From Rhizobiales bacterium GAS188 (GTDB lineage Bacteria; Pseudomonadota; Alphaproteobacteria; Rhizobiales; Beijerinckiaceae): a stretch of 64,000 nt of DNA. The notes under the pieces are model-generated. The model saw nothing but the letters and a program-made list of their open reading frames with translations. It was not told the origin of the DNA and did no database searches. Location: contig FNSS01000001.1 of NCBI GenBank assembly GCA_900104855.1, forward strand, positions 4,216,001-4,280,000. The letters are read 5' to 3'. Each line of letters opens with the position of its first letter. The stretch's first letter is position 1. Position numbers and translations under genes: made by a program. Positions 16,976 to 25,999 of the stretch are shown here, piece after piece.

Positions 16976-18346
16976 ATGACCGATAGAGAAGCCAACCGTT
17001 TCACGGCCCGCGCCGCACGTTATGCGCGCGTTGGCGCCAATGTGGGCGGGGTCGCGGCCCGCATCGCGGGCGGGCGCATGCTCGGCGTCAAGGGGCGCGG
17101 CGCCGGCAATGCCGCGGCGCTCACCCGCGCACTGGGCGGCCTCAAGGGACCGATCATGAAGGTGGCCCAGCTCTTGGCCACCATTCCGGACGCGCTGCCC
17201 GCCGATTACGCGGCCGAGCTGCAGAAGCTGCAATCGGAGGCCCCACCCATGGGGGCGGCCTTCGTCAAGCGCCGCATGCAGGCCGAGCTCGGCCCCGGCT
17301 GGTCGGCGAGCTTCGGGCATTTCGACCTCAAGCCCGCGGCCGCGGCTTCGCTCGGGCAAGTGCATCGCGCCACCTCGCTTTCGGGCGCGTCACTCGCCTG
17401 CAAGCTGCAATATCCGGACATGCAGTCGGCGGTCGAGGCCGACCTGTCCCAGCTCGAATTCCTGTTCGCCATCCATCGCCGCATGGAGCCGGCCATCGAC
17501 ACGCGCGAGATCGTGAAGGAGATCGGGGCGCGCATCCGCGAGGAGCTCGACTACCGGCTCGAGGCCCGCCACGCAGCCGCTTATGCGCTGATGCTCGAAG
17601 GCGTCGACGAGGTGCGTGTGCCGAGCGTCTGGCCGGAGCTCTCGACGGCGCGCCTGCTCACGCTCGACTGGCTCGAGGGCACGAAGCTGCTCTCCCATGT
17701 GAAGGCCGATCTCGAAACCCGCAACCGGCTGGCGGTCGCGATGTTCAAGGCCTGGTGGCTGCCTTTCTCGCGCTTCGGCATCATCCATGGCGACCCGCAT
17801 CTCGGCAACTACACGGTGTTCGACGCCAAGGGGGCCGGCGGCACGGCGCGTCCTGAAGGCATCAACCTTCTCGACTATGGCTGCATCCGCATCTTCCCGC
17901 CGAGCTTCGTCGAAGGCGTGGTCGATCTCTATCGCGGCCTGATCGACGAGGACGAGGCGCGCATCGTGCATGCCTACGAGACCTGGGGCTTCAAGGGCCT
18001 CAGGCGCGACCTGATCGAGGTGCTCAATATCTGGGCCCGCTTCATCTACGGCCCGCTGACGGAGGACCGGGTGCGCTCGATCGCCGATGGCGTGAAACCC
18101 GGCGAATATGGGCGGCGCGAGGCCTATCGGGTGCATATGGCGCTCAAGCAGAAGGGGCCGGTGACGGTGCCGCGCGAATTCGTCTTCATGGACCGCGCCG
18201 CCATCGGGCTCGGCGCGGTCTTCCTGCATCTTGCGGCTGAGCTCAATTTCCACCGCCTGTTCGAGGAGGCGATCGAGGATTTCACGCTCGCCAAAGTGGC
18301 GGCCGAGCAGGCCCGGGTGCTTGCGGCGAGCGGCTTTCCGAGCTGA
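16976..18346 (+). CDS. ABC1/AarF (UbiB/Coq8)-family atypical kinase
   Basis: A 456-residue member of the ABC1 atypical kinase/ATPase family implicated in ubiquinone biosynthesis. The signature KxGQ region reads MKVAQLL (61-67, Gly replaced by Ala), followed by the alanine-rich nucleotide loop AAAASLGQVH (121-130), the ATP-binding Lys143 in ACKLQYP, the catalytic HGDPHLGN near 271 and the DYG metal motif near 300. C-terminal hydrophobic helices are short. It is not in a recognisable ubi operon. Small unrelated genes flank it, so its role in ubiquinone or lipid metabolism is inferred from family only. Confidence 0.88.
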   Translation: MTDREANRFTARAARYARVGANVGGVAARIAGGRMLGVKGRGAGNAAALTRALGGLKGPIMKVAQLLATIPDALPADYAAELQKLQSEAPPMGAAFVKRRMQAELGPGWSASFGHFDLKPAAAASLGQVHRATSLSGASLACKLQYPDMQSAVEADLSQLEFLFAIHRRMEPAIDTREIVKEIGARIREELDYRLEARHAAAYALMLEGVDEVRVPSVWPELSTARLLTLDWLEGTKLLSHVKADLETRNRLAVAMFKAWWLPFSRFGIIHGDPHLGNYTVFDAKGAGGTARPEGINLLDYGCIRIFPPSFVEGVVDLYRGLIDEDEARIVHAYETWGFKGLRRDLIEVLNIWARFIYGPLTEDRVRSIADGVKPGEYGRREAYRVHMALKQKGPVTVPREFVFMDRAAIGLGAVFLHLAAELNFHRLFEEAIEDFTLAKVAAEQARVLAASGFPS

Positions 18347-18508
18347 GCTCGGGCCGCACCGACACGAACGGCCCCGTCATAGGCCGGAACCCGCGACCAA
18401 GCGGCGCATTGCGGGCAAAATCCCGCGAGATCACGATTTTGCCGAATTGCGCTCCGCCACGGGTGTTGCTAAGTGCTCAAGCGCCCTTTGCGATTTCGAG
18501 GAACCACG

Positions 18509-18787
18509 ATGGTGACGAGCACGGACGACATTCCGGAGATGGACTACGCCGAGCATGAGCGCACCTACCAGGGCTTCAAGCTCTTCACCGAGATTTCGAT
18601 CGCGCTGGTCCTGTGCATCGTCCTCATCCTCACGATCTGGGGCGTCAAGCATTCGGGCGGCTGGGCCCTCATCGGCTTCGTCATGACCATGGCGGCGACC
18701 GTCATGGGTGCCTTCGAGCCGGCGCTCAGCTGGCGCGCGCTGACGCCTGTCCTGGTGCTGTTGCTGCTCATCCTCGCATTGCTGTGA
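18509..18787 (+). CDS. aa3-type cytochrome c oxidase subunit IV-like protein
   Basis: A 92-residue protein with the alphaproteobacterial subunit IV N-terminus (MDYAEHERTYQGFKLFTE) followed by two or three hydrophobic stretches (about 35-55, 58-72, 76-92). The ATG at 18509 is preceded by GAGGAA with 8-bp spacing and is preferred over a 12-codon longer frame. The stop is 8 bp before pntAA; this adjacency recurs in related alphaproteobacteria. The rest of the oxidase is not in the window. The gap upstream (18347-18508) contains a small GCGGG/CCCGC hairpin (18411-18426) but no clear promoter. Confidence 0.85.
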   Translation: MVTSTDDIPEMDYAEHERTYQGFKLFTEISIALVLCIVLILTIWGVKHSGGWALIGFVMTMAATVMGAFEPALSWRALTPVLVLLLLILALL

Positions 18788-18795
18788 GCCCTTAG

Positions 18796-19956
18796 ATGAT
18801 CATCGCGACGACGCGTGAGGACCCCGCCGTCGAGACCCGCGTCGCCGTCACGCCGGAAACCGCGAAGAGATTTGCCGGCCTCGGCGCCTCCGTGACGGTC
18901 GAGACGGGCGCGGGGCTCAGCTCCGGCTTCACCGATGCGGACTATCAGGCGGTCGGAGCGACGATCGCGAAATCGGCGTCGGAGGCTCTCTCCGGCGCCG
19001 ATGTTGTCTTGAAGGTACGTCGCCCCTCCGCAGGCGATCTCGCCCATGTCAAGAAATCCGCCCTCGTTATCGCCATCATGGATCCATACGGCCATGAGGA
19101 AGCGCTGAAAGACATGGCGCAGGCAGGCGTCGATGCCTTCGCCATGGAGCTGATGCCGCGCATCACCCGGGCCCAGGTCATGGACGTGCTGTCGAGCCAG
19201 GCCAATCTCGCCGGCTACCGGGCGGTCATCGATGGAGCGGCCGAATATGGTCGCGCCCTGCCGATGATGATGACGGCAGCCGGCACCGTGCCGGCCGCGC
19301 GCATCTTCATCATGGGCGCGGGCGTCGCCGGCCTGCAGGCGGTGGCGACGGCGCGCCGCCTCGGCGCCGTGGTCACGGCGACCGATGTGCGCCCTGCCGC
19401 CAAGGAACAGGTGGAATCGCTCGGCGCCAAGTTCATCGCCGTCGAGGACGAGGAGTTCAAGCAGGCGGAAACGGCGGGCGGCTACGCCAAGGAGATGTCG
19501 GACGCCTACAAGGCGAAGCAGGCCGAGCTCGTCGCCTCCCATATCGCCAAGCAGGATATCGTGGTGACGACGGCCCTCATCCCCGGCCGCCCGGCGCCGA
19601 AGCTCGTCTCCGCCGCCATGGTGGCCAGCATGCGGCCGGGCTCCGTCATCATCGATCTTGCGGTCGAGCGTGGCGGCAATGTCGAGGGCGCGAAATTCGG
19701 CGAGACTGTCCAGACAGGGAACGGCGTCAAGATCGTCGGCCACGCCAATATGCCCGGACGCCTCGCGGCCAGCTCCTCGGCGCTCTATGCCAAGAACCTC
19801 TATGCCTTCGTCGAGACGCTGATCGACAAGGAGTCGAAAGCGCTCGCGGTGAAATGGGACGACGAGCTCGTCAAGGCGACGCTGCTCACTCGCGATGGGG
19901 CCGTGGTGCATCCGAACTTCGCGCCGAAGCCGGCCGAGACGACCGCGGCCACATGA
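18796..19956 (+). CDS. pntAA: NAD(P) transhydrogenase subunit alpha part 1 (domain I)
   Basis: A 386-residue soluble NAD(H)-binding subunit of the proton-translocating transhydrogenase. The opening RVAVTPETAKRFAGLGA is the AlaDH/PNT N-terminal signature. The Rossmann motif GAGVAGLQAVATARRLGA (about 173-190) is followed by ATDVRPAAKEQVESLGA. The conserved RPAPKLV and NMPGRLAASSS segments near the C-terminus match the family. As in Rhodospirillum rubrum, the alpha subunit is split into two genes; the membrane part is the next gene. Confidence 0.96.
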   Translation: MIIATTREDPAVETRVAVTPETAKRFAGLGASVTVETGAGLSSGFTDADYQAVGATIAKSASEALSGADVVLKVRRPSAGDLAHVKKSALVIAIMDPYGHEEALKDMAQAGVDAFAMELMPRITRAQVMDVLSSQANLAGYRAVIDGAAEYGRALPMMMTAAGTVPAARIFIMGAGVAGLQAVATARRLGAVVTATDVRPAAKEQVESLGAKFIAVEDEEFKQAETAGGYAKEMSDAYKAKQAELVASHIAKQDIVVTTALIPGRPAPKLVSAAMVASMRPGSVIIDLAVERGGNVEGAKFGETVQTGNGVKIVGHANMPGRLAASSSALYAKNLYAFVETLIDKESKALAVKWDDELVKATLLTRDGAVVHPNFAPKPAETTAAT

Positions 19957-20055
19957 CCCGCATGCGCCACCGGCAAGACACTCTATCGCAGGGCGCGACC
20001 CTCGAGATGATCTGCCCGTGAGTGCTGCATTGATGCAATCGAGGGGAGCTTCCTG

Positions 20056-20502
20056 ATGGCCACATTGTCGCCTGCCGAGGCCCTTGAACGGGCGCGAGCC
20101 GCCGCGGACGCGGCCCGCCAGGCCGCCGAGGCCGCGCAGACCTATGCCGGGCAGGCTTCCGAAGCGCTCGGCCATGCGCTCGCTGCCACCACCGGAGGCG
20201 CCGTCGACCCGACGGTGTTCCGCCTCGCCATCTTCGTGCTGGCGATCTTCGTCGGCTATTACGTCGTCTGGTCGGTGACGCCTGCCCTGCACACGCCGCT
20301 GATGTCGGTGACCAACGCCATCTCCTCGGTGATCGTGGTCGGGGCCCTGCTCGCGGTCGGTGTCAGCCTCGCCGCCCAGGAAGGAGCAAGCTCCTGGGCC
20401 CGCATCTTCGGTTTCGTGGCGCTGGCGCTCGCCAGCGTGAACATCTTCGGCGGCTTCCTGGTCACCGAACGCATGCTCGCCATGTACAAGAAGAAGGGCT
20501 GA
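20056..20502 (+). CDS. pntAB: NAD(P) transhydrogenase subunit alpha part 2 (membrane part)
   Basis: This 148-residue subunit carries the N-terminal part of membrane domain II. An Ala-rich, probably helical stretch (5-50) precedes TM helices around 58-75, 90-112 and 118-138. The hallmark [20 protein letters not shown] sits at about 81-100. A strong GAGGGGAG lies upstream of the ATG. The stop is 3 bp before pntB. The 99-bp gap after pntAA holds nothing recognisable. Confidence 0.95.
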   Translation: MATLSPAEALERARAAADAARQAAEAAQTYAGQASEALGHALAATTGGAVDPTVFRLAIFVLAIFVGYYVVWSVTPALHTPLMSVTNAISSVIVVGALLAVGVSLAAQEGASSWARIFGFVALALASVNIFGGFLVTERMLAMYKKKG

Positions 20503-20505
20503 GGC

Positions 20506-21909
20506 ATGAGCGCCTCCTTCGCTTCCATCCTCTATCTGGTCGCCGGCGTCCTGTTCATCCTGGCCCTGCGCGGCCTGTCGCATCCGACCACCTCGCGCCA
20601 GGGCAACCGCTTCGGCATGATCGGCATGGCGATCGCGGTCGTCACCACGCTGTTCGTCGCGCCGCCCTCCGGAGTGTCGGGCTGGACGCTGGTGATCCTC
20701 GGCATCGCGGCCGGTGGCGGGGTCGGCGCCGTCGTCGCAAGGCGCGTGCCCATGACGGCGATGCCGCAGCTCGTCGCCGCCTTCCATTCGCTGGTCGGCC
20801 TCGCGGCGGTGCTGGTGGCGGCAGGCGCGCTCAACGCCCCCTCGGCCTTCGGCATCGGGCAAGCCGGCCATATCCATGCCGAAGCCCTGATCGAGATGAC
20901 GATCGGCGTCGCCATCGGCGCCATCACCTTCACGGGCTCGATCATCGCCTTCCTGAAGCTCGACGGGCGCATGTCGGGCAAGCCGATCATGTTGCCGCAG
21001 CGGCACATGATCAATATCGGGCTCGCCGTCGCGCTTCTGGTGATCGCCGTCATCTTTGTCGCCACCACGAGCCAGGTGGCTTTCTGGCTGATCGTCGCCA
21101 TCGCCTTCGCGCTCGGCGTGCTCTTGATCATCCCGATCGGCGGGGCCGACATGCCGGTCGTGATCTCGATGCTCAACTCCTATTCGGGGTGGGCGGCGGC
21201 AGGCATCGGCTTCACGCTCGGCAATCTCGCCTTGATCATCACCGGCGCGCTCGTCGGCTCCTCGGGCGCCATTCTCTCCTACATCATGTGCAAGGGGATG
21301 AATCGCAGCTTCATCTCGGTCATCCTGGGCGGCTTCGGCGGCGAGACCGCAGGCCCCGCGGCGGGCTCTGCCGAAGCGCGCCCGGTGAAGCAGGGCTCGG
21401 CCGATGATGCAGCCTTCATCATGAAGAACGCCTCGAAGGTGATCGTGGTGCCGGGCTACGGCATGGCGGTGGCGCAGGCGCAGCACGCCTTGCGCGAGAT
21501 GGCCGATCTTCTGAAGAAGGAGGGCGTCGAGATCTCCTACGCGATCCACCCGGTCGCAGGCCGCATGCCCGGCCATATGAACGTGCTGCTCGCCGAGGCC
21601 AATGTGCCCTATGACGAGGTGTTCGAGCTCGAGGACATCAATTCGGAGTTCGCGCAGGCCGATGTCGCCTATGTGATCGGCGCCAATGACGTGACCAACC
21701 CGGCCGCCAAGACCGATCCGCAATCGCCGATTTACGGCATGCCGATCCTCGATGTGGCGAATGCCAAGACGGTGCTGTTCGTCAAGCGCGGCATGGGGTC
21801 CGGCTATGCCGGCGTCGAGAACGAGCTGTTCTTCCGCGACAACACCATGATGCTGTTCGGCGACGCCAAGAAGGTCACCGAAGCGATCGTCAAGGCGATG
21901 GGGCATTGA
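20506..21909 (+). CDS. pntB: NAD(P) transhydrogenase subunit beta
   Basis: A 467-residue subunit with about eight or nine TM helices (residues 1-260) and the C-terminal NADP(H)-binding domain III. Visible signatures are GGADMPVVISMLNSYSGWAA in the membrane domain, then VIVVPGYGMAVAQAQHA, HPVAGRMPGHMNVLLAEA and VIGANDVTNPAA in domain III, and KRGMGSGYAGVENELF near the C-terminus. It is length-typical and intact. With pntAA and pntAB it couples proton influx to NADPH formation. Confidence 0.97.
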   Translation: MSASFASILYLVAGVLFILALRGLSHPTTSRQGNRFGMIGMAIAVVTTLFVAPPSGVSGWTLVILGIAAGGGVGAVVARRVPMTAMPQLVAAFHSLVGLAAVLVAAGALNAPSAFGIGQAGHIHAEALIEMTIGVAIGAITFTGSIIAFLKLDGRMSGKPIMLPQRHMINIGLAVALLVIAVIFVATTSQVAFWLIVAIAFALGVLLIIPIGGADMPVVISMLNSYSGWAAAGIGFTLGNLALIITGALVGSSGAILSYIMCKGMNRSFISVILGGFGGETAGPAAGSAEARPVKQGSADDAAFIMKNASKVIVVPGYGMAVAQAQHALREMADLLKKEGVEISYAIHPVAGRMPGHMNVLLAEANVPYDEVFELEDINSEFAQADVAYVIGANDVTNPAAKTDPQSPIYGMPILDVANAKTVLFVKRGMGSGYAGVENELFFRDNTMMLFGDAKKVTEAIVKAMGH

Positions 21910-22056
21910 TCGTCGATCTGCACTCGGAGCTGCATCGAGACGGATTCACGATCACACGATCAGCGGTTCCACGTGGACTTTTCGCCCGATGCGCTTCCAG
22001 CTCCGCTCAGTTGGGCGATGACAGTTTAAGTCGCGGCCAAATGGAGCGTTTGTCTC

Positions 22057-22581
22057 ATGGCATCGCCAGCCGATATCGAGTCGATGGTGACTATCCGCCC
22101 CATGCGCGACGCCGATCGCGAGGCGGTGATCGGGCTCATCCGGCAGCTGAACCGCTACGAGGCCGAGCTCGGCTCGCATGGGAAATCCTTCGCTCTCGAT
22201 CGCGACGCGAGTCATGCGGCCGCAATCGCGACGCTCGATGACGATCTCGAGCGAGTGGCGACGAGCGACGGCGCCTTGCGGGTCGCGGAATGCGACGGCA
22301 AGGTCGTCGGTTTCTTGTGCTGGCTGGTGGAGGAGGCTCCGCCTTACGTTCGCGTCGAGATGCGCCGCCATGGCTATGTGGTCGATCTCGTCGTGGACAA
22401 TCTCCATCGCCGCCAGGGCATCGGGCAACGCCTCCTCGCCGAGGCCGAAAGCCTGACCCGCGACAGGAAGCTGCGGCACCTGTCGATCGGGGTGCTCACC
22501 GGCAATGTGGACGCGCTCGGCGCCTATCGGCGCTACGGCTTCACGCCGTCTTCCCTCGAGATGCTGAAGGCGCTCGATTGA
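22057..22581 (+). CDS. GNAT family N-acetyltransferase
   Basis: A 174-residue single-domain GNAT. Motif A, the acetyl-CoA pyrophosphate loop, reads RRQGIGQRLL (about 119-128), followed by a beta5 strand and the GAYRRYGF motif B segment near 157-164. An ATG at 22084 (MVTIRPMRD) matches the usual GNAT opening as well as the longer start used here. The substrate is unknown. Its stop codon lies in a 10-bp near-duplicate. Confidence 0.85.
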   Translation: MASPADIESMVTIRPMRDADREAVIGLIRQLNRYEAELGSHGKSFALDRDASHAAAIATLDDDLERVATSDGALRVAECDGKVVGFLCWLVEEAPPYVRVEMRRHGYVVDLVVDNLHRRQGIGQRLLAEAESLTRDRKLRHLSIGVLTGNVDALGAYRRYGFTPSSLEMLKALD

Positions 22582-22592
22582 ACCTCGTTGAA
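22573..22592 (+). repeat. 10-bp near-tandem duplicate at the GNAT stop codon
   Basis: CTCGATTGAA is followed directly by CCTCGTTGAA. Each unit carries a TTGAA box, so TGA occurs at 22579 (the stop) and 22589 (another frame). The similarity is short and could be chance taken alone. Confidence 0.45.
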
Positions 22593-22621
22593 TCTCTCGG
22601 GCATGCAGGCAGGGGCACCTC

Positions 22622-23431
22622 ATGGAGTTTCTGAAATGGCTCCTCGTCACGGCGGCCGTGCTCTACTGCCTCGTCGTCGGCGGCATGTATCTCTACCAGC
22701 GTCGTCTCGTCTTCGATCTGCGGCCGGACCGCGTGGCGCCCGCCAAAGCCGGCTTCCCGGAAGCGCAGGAACATGTGCTCACGACCGATGACGGCGAGCA
22801 GATCGTCACCTGGCTGCGGCCGCCGGCCGATGTCACACGGCCGCTCATCATGATGTTCCTCGGCAATGGCGATAATCTCGGCGTCATCGCGGGCGCCTTG
22901 CGGGCCATGACCGAAGACGGCACGGGCGTGCTCGCGGTCGCTTATCGCGGCTATTCGGGCTCGACAGGTTCGCCCAGCGAAGCTGGCCTCATACAGGATG
23001 CGGAGGCGGCCTATCGCCTTGCGCTGAGCGTCGTGCCGGCGAGCCGGCTCGTGCTCTTCGGTTATTCGCTCGGCTCAGGCGTCGCGGTGCCGCTCGCCAC
23101 GCGCCATGACTGCGCGGCGCTCGTGCTGTTCGCGCCTTTCACCTCGGCCGTCGCGGTCGCGGGCGTGAACTACCCGTTCCTGCCGGTGCGCATCCTGATG
23201 AAGGACCAGTTCCGCTCGAGCGATGTGATCGACAAGGTGAAGGTGCCGATTCTCGTGGTGCATGGCGAGCGCGACCAGGTCATCCCGATCGCCTTCGGAC
23301 GCGAGCTCTTCGCGCAGGCGCCGCAGCCGAAGCGCTTCGTGGCGCTGCCGGAGACCGATCATTTCACGCTGTTCCGCAATGGCGGTATCGCGACGATCCG
23401 CGCCTTCTTAGGCGAATTCCACTTGCGCTAG
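22622..23431 (+). CDS. Alpha/beta hydrolase (BEM46/ABHD13-like), membrane-anchored
   Basis: This 269-residue protein has an N-terminal hydrophobic anchor (LLVTAAVLYCLVVGGMYLY, 7-25) and a serine-hydrolase domain. The triad is Ser149 in GYSLGSG, Asp218 in HGERDQVIP and His247 in ETDHFTLF, with the oxyanion region FLGNGDN near 79-85. Sequence shape and topology resemble the ABHD13/BEM46 family of unknown substrate. It follows the GNAT gene by 40 bp on the same strand and may be co-transcribed. Confidence 0.88.
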   Translation: MEFLKWLLVTAAVLYCLVVGGMYLYQRRLVFDLRPDRVAPAKAGFPEAQEHVLTTDDGEQIVTWLRPPADVTRPLIMMFLGNGDNLGVIAGALRAMTEDGTGVLAVAYRGYSGSTGSPSEAGLIQDAEAAYRLALSVVPASRLVLFGYSLGSGVAVPLATRHDCAALVLFAPFTSAVAVAGVNYPFLPVRILMKDQFRSSDVIDKVKVPILVVHGERDQVIPIAFGRELFAQAPQPKRFVALPETDHFTLFRNGGIATIRAFLGEFHLR

Positions 23432-23464
23432 CGTATCCGCGGCGAACCAACGGCAGTTCGTCCT

Positions 23465-24925
23465 TCATGGGACGGTCAAGGCCGCCTGCAGGGCCGACAA
23501 CTCCGTGTCCATCCGCGGCGACGTGAACCCCGCGAGAAAGCCGTGCCAGGGCGAGGCGCCGTCGCTATAGGCTTCGATCGGCGTCAGGCGGAGTGCGGAT
23601 CTTGCAAGCCGGTCGGCAACCTCCTTCGCGCCTCGAGGCGAGGGAAACCTCCAGAAGAGATGCAATCCAGCTTCGATGCCTTCGATCGTGCCGTCATGGC
23701 CAAGCCCGCGCAGTGCAGATACCCCGCGCAGCGCCGACACCATGGCCTGCCGGCGTCCGGAATAGAGACGGCGCATCCTGGCAAGGTGGCGCTCATAGAA
23801 GCCGTCAGCCATGAATTGTGCGATGGCCAATTGGGCGAATGTGGCCGTGTGATAGTTGAGAAGCAGCTTCAGTTCCCGCAGGCGCTCGCGCAGCGCGGCA
23901 GGGCCGATGACATACCCAATGCGCAGCGCGGGCGCCAATGTCTTCGAGAACGAACCCACATGGGCGATCCGCTGATTTGCGCCCATGGCGGCAAGCGCCG
24001 GCAGGGCCGGGACGTCGAAACGAAAGGCGCTGTCATAGTCATCTTCGATGATCCAGGCATCATGCCGTTCCGCCCAGGCGATCAGCACCTGACGGCGATC
24101 CGCAGGCAGGCGGCCGCCGAGCGGAAACTGATGTGCGGGAGTGACGATCACCGCCCGGGGCGGCGCTTGCCTTCGAGCAAGATCGTCGATGTCGAGGCCG
24201 TCAAGATCGGCCTTGATTGACCGCACCTCGAATCCGCCAATGCGCAATGCCTCCCGCGCCGCGGGCCAGCCTGGCGTCTCCATGCCTATCCAGTCGCCTT
24301 GGCCGATCAGAACCCGGGCCAGCAGATTCAGCGCCTCCAGGGCGCCATTGGTGACAAGCACGTCGTCAGCTCCAACCTTCCAGCCTCTCGTTTGCGACAG
24401 GTGATGCGCGATCTCGGTGCGCAGAAAGGCCTCGCCGGCGGGATCCTGATAGTCGCCGGACACGCCGCGGCGGAGGCTGCGTCGCCAGCACGACCGCCAC
24501 GCCGCCTCGTCCAGAAAAGAAACGTCGGGAACACAAGGCTCGAAAAGGATCGGGGCGTCGCTGCTAATGGGGGCCTGCGAAGGAGCCGGGATGGACGGGA
24601 GATGCCCCTGCCTCCGGTTGGCAGGCTGACGGACCGCGTCATTCGATTGCGGTGCGACACCTGCCTGCACGACGGTCCCGACACCCGCGCGACCCGAGAC
24701 CAGCCCCTCCGCGGCCAGCACCGCATAGGCTTCCGTCACGACGTTGCGCGCCACCCCCAATTCGCGGGCAAACGCCCGCGAGGCCGGCAGGCGCGTCGCG
24801 GAGGCCAGGCCGCCCTTCATGATCCTCGACCGTAGCACCTCGGTCAGCGCTGCGGAGATGCGCCGCGGATGTGCCTTCAAGGCCGCTCGCACGATGGGGA
24901 TCTCGATTGTCGAAGGACGCGCCAA
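23465..24925 (-). CDS. MocR-type regulator (GntR winged helix fused to PLP aminotransferase fold)
   Basis: A 486-residue MocR/PdxR-class regulator. The N-terminal GntR helix-turn-helix (LPASRAFARELGVARNVVTEAY, about 46-67) is joined by a Pro/Ala linker (about 90-125) to a fold-type I aminotransferase domain with the IIEDDYDSAFRF segment at about 292-303 and the PLP-binding Lys329 in GSFSKTLAP. The start is the TTG at 24925 because AGGAGG lies 8 bp upstream; the longer ATG frame would cross the intergenic palindrome. It is divergent from the NTF2-like gene at 25035; MocR regulators usually control a divergent neighbour and themselves. Confidence 0.9.
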   Translation of the reverse strand: MARPSTIEIPIVRAALKAHPRRISAALTEVLRSRIMKGGLASATRLPASRAFARELGVARNVVTEAYAVLAAEGLVSGRAGVGTVVQAGVAPQSNDAVRQPANRRQGHLPSIPAPSQAPISSDAPILFEPCVPDVSFLDEAAWRSCWRRSLRRGVSGDYQDPAGEAFLRTEIAHHLSQTRGWKVGADDVLVTNGALEALNLLARVLIGQGDWIGMETPGWPAAREALRIGGFEVRSIKADLDGLDIDDLARRQAPPRAVIVTPAHQFPLGGRLPADRRQVLIAWAERHDAWIIEDDYDSAFRFDVPALPALAAMGANQRIAHVGSFSKTLAPALRIGYVIGPAALRERLRELKLLLNYHTATFAQLAIAQFMADGFYERHLARMRRLYSGRRQAMVSALRGVSALRGLGHDGTIEGIEAGLHLFWRFPSPRGAKEVADRLARSALRLTPIEAYSDGASPWHGFLAGFTSPRMDTELSALQAALTVP

Positions 24926-24969
24926 GCGGATTTCCTCCTGAAGGAATGGCCCCTTATTTTTGCCGAATA

Positions 24970-24990
24970 TTGGATCTTTTAAAAGTCCAA
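24970..24990. promoter_or_regulatory. Candidate MocR operator: near-perfect 20-bp palindrome
   Basis: TTGGA-t-CTTTTAAAAG-TCCAA is a 20-bp palindrome interrupted by one inserted base, in the 109-bp divergent gap between the MocR gene and the NTF2-like gene. It is strikingly AT-rich for this genome. The location 45 bp from either start suits an operator for the adjacent regulator. Confidence 0.6.
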
Positions 24991-25034
24991 ACTTCACGGT
25001 ACGGATCGCCCCTGATCGATGACCGGGAGAGAGC

Positions 25035-25919
25035 ATGAGCAGCGAAATGCGCAATCGCGCCACCTACGAAGCCTTTGCGCGCGCCTGGAGCGAGAAGGAT
25101 GTGTCGCGGCTGATGGAGCTTGTGACCGACGACATCGTCTATGGTGCGTCGGTCGGCCCAGAGCCTGGCCGGACCTATCGCGGCAGAGACGAGGCGCGGC
25201 AGGGTTTTGCCGATATCCTCGCCTATGACAGCGCGACGGGCGTTCATGCCGGTGAGCAGACCTTTGCCGAGGACAGGCTATACGCGGAATGGGCCTATGA
25301 CACCGCCGATGGGCGAGGCGGAACACGGCTCACACGCGGCATCGACGTCATCGAATTTCGCGACGGTCGAATTTCGCTGAAGCAAGCATTCCGCAAAGCG
25401 CCTGCGCAGGCGAGGGCGGAAGTTCCGGCAAGCGCCTTGCCCCTAGCACCGACGCCTGCGCCCTATGCGCCACGCCGCTTCGCGTCGCTGGGCGTCTGGG
25501 ACTTTGGCGACTTCAAGCTGAAGGCCTACGGCATCAAGGCGAGCCCGGAACCTGCCGTCCCTCTCCTGCCGGCGGATGTCATCGAGGCCGCCCGAACCCA
25601 TGCGGGTGAGCGCCTGTCGGCGGCCGGTCGCGAAGGGGGCCATTATGGTCTCGGCTATGCCATCTTGCATTCGGGCATCGAGGCCAACTGGCTTCTGGTC
25701 GACTGGTGGGCCCATGCAGACATCGGCTGCCAGCTCCTGTCGAGCTCGACTGCGACGGCCCCCGCAATCTTCGCGCCCGTAACGCGGCCGCTGATGGCTT
25801 GCGTCTGGGAATTGATCCCAATCGGCCATGAGCGGAACGCCTGGGTTCGGCATATGCTGAAGCCGGTCCCCGATCGGGCCGGGTATCTGGCCGACCGCCT
25901 CGCCGATGGTGTCTATTGA
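25035..25919 (+). CDS. NTF2/SnoaL-like protein with an extra C-terminal domain
   Basis: A 294-residue two-part protein. Residues 1-120 form a SnoaL/NTF2-like domain (YEAFARAWSEKDVSRLMELV...GRDEARQGF...GIDVIEFRDGRI). After an Ala/Pro linker (about 122-145), a second domain of roughly 145 residues begins FASLGVWDFGDFKLKAYGIK; I do not recognise it. Tryptophan-rich NWLLVDWWAHAD stands out. GGGAGAGAGC precedes the ATG. It is divergently transcribed from a MocR regulator and is its likely target. Function unknown. Confidence 0.8.
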   Translation: MSSEMRNRATYEAFARAWSEKDVSRLMELVTDDIVYGASVGPEPGRTYRGRDEARQGFADILAYDSATGVHAGEQTFAEDRLYAEWAYDTADGRGGTRLTRGIDVIEFRDGRISLKQAFRKAPAQARAEVPASALPLAPTPAPYAPRRFASLGVWDFGDFKLKAYGIKASPEPAVPLLPADVIEAARTHAGERLSAAGREGGHYGLGYAILHSGIEANWLLVDWWAHADIGCQLLSSSTATAPAIFAPVTRPLMACVWELIPIGHERNAWVRHMLKPVPDRAGYLADRLADGVY

Positions 25920-25966
25920 GGCCCCGCCCTCAACCGGTTCATGCGCTGAGCTGCGGCCCGCCAGGG

Positions 25967-25999
25967 GCGCTTCATTCGCGCTTCATTCGCGCTTCATCC
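25967..25999 (-). repeat. 11-bp tandem repeat (three copies) across the exporter stop codon
   Basis: On the minus strand GGATGAAGCGC, GAATGAAGCGC and GAATGAAGCGC follow each other without gaps. The real TGA (25983-25985) is in the junction of the second copy, and the third copy gives another TGA (25972-25974) shifted by two frames. Confidence 0.9.

Noticed and set aside
17159-17170. KxGQ motif of the ABC1 kinase reads KVAQ
   Set aside because: As far as I recall, Ala in place of Gly is common in alphaproteobacterial members, so I do not treat it as a loss-of-function sign.
18565-21906. A very long open frame (over 1100 codons) on the minus strand opposite the transhydrogenase genes
   Set aside because: Its translation is His/Arg/Asp/Gly-rich low-complexity sequence typical of antisense frames in GC-rich genes; the plus-strand pnt genes are unmistakable.
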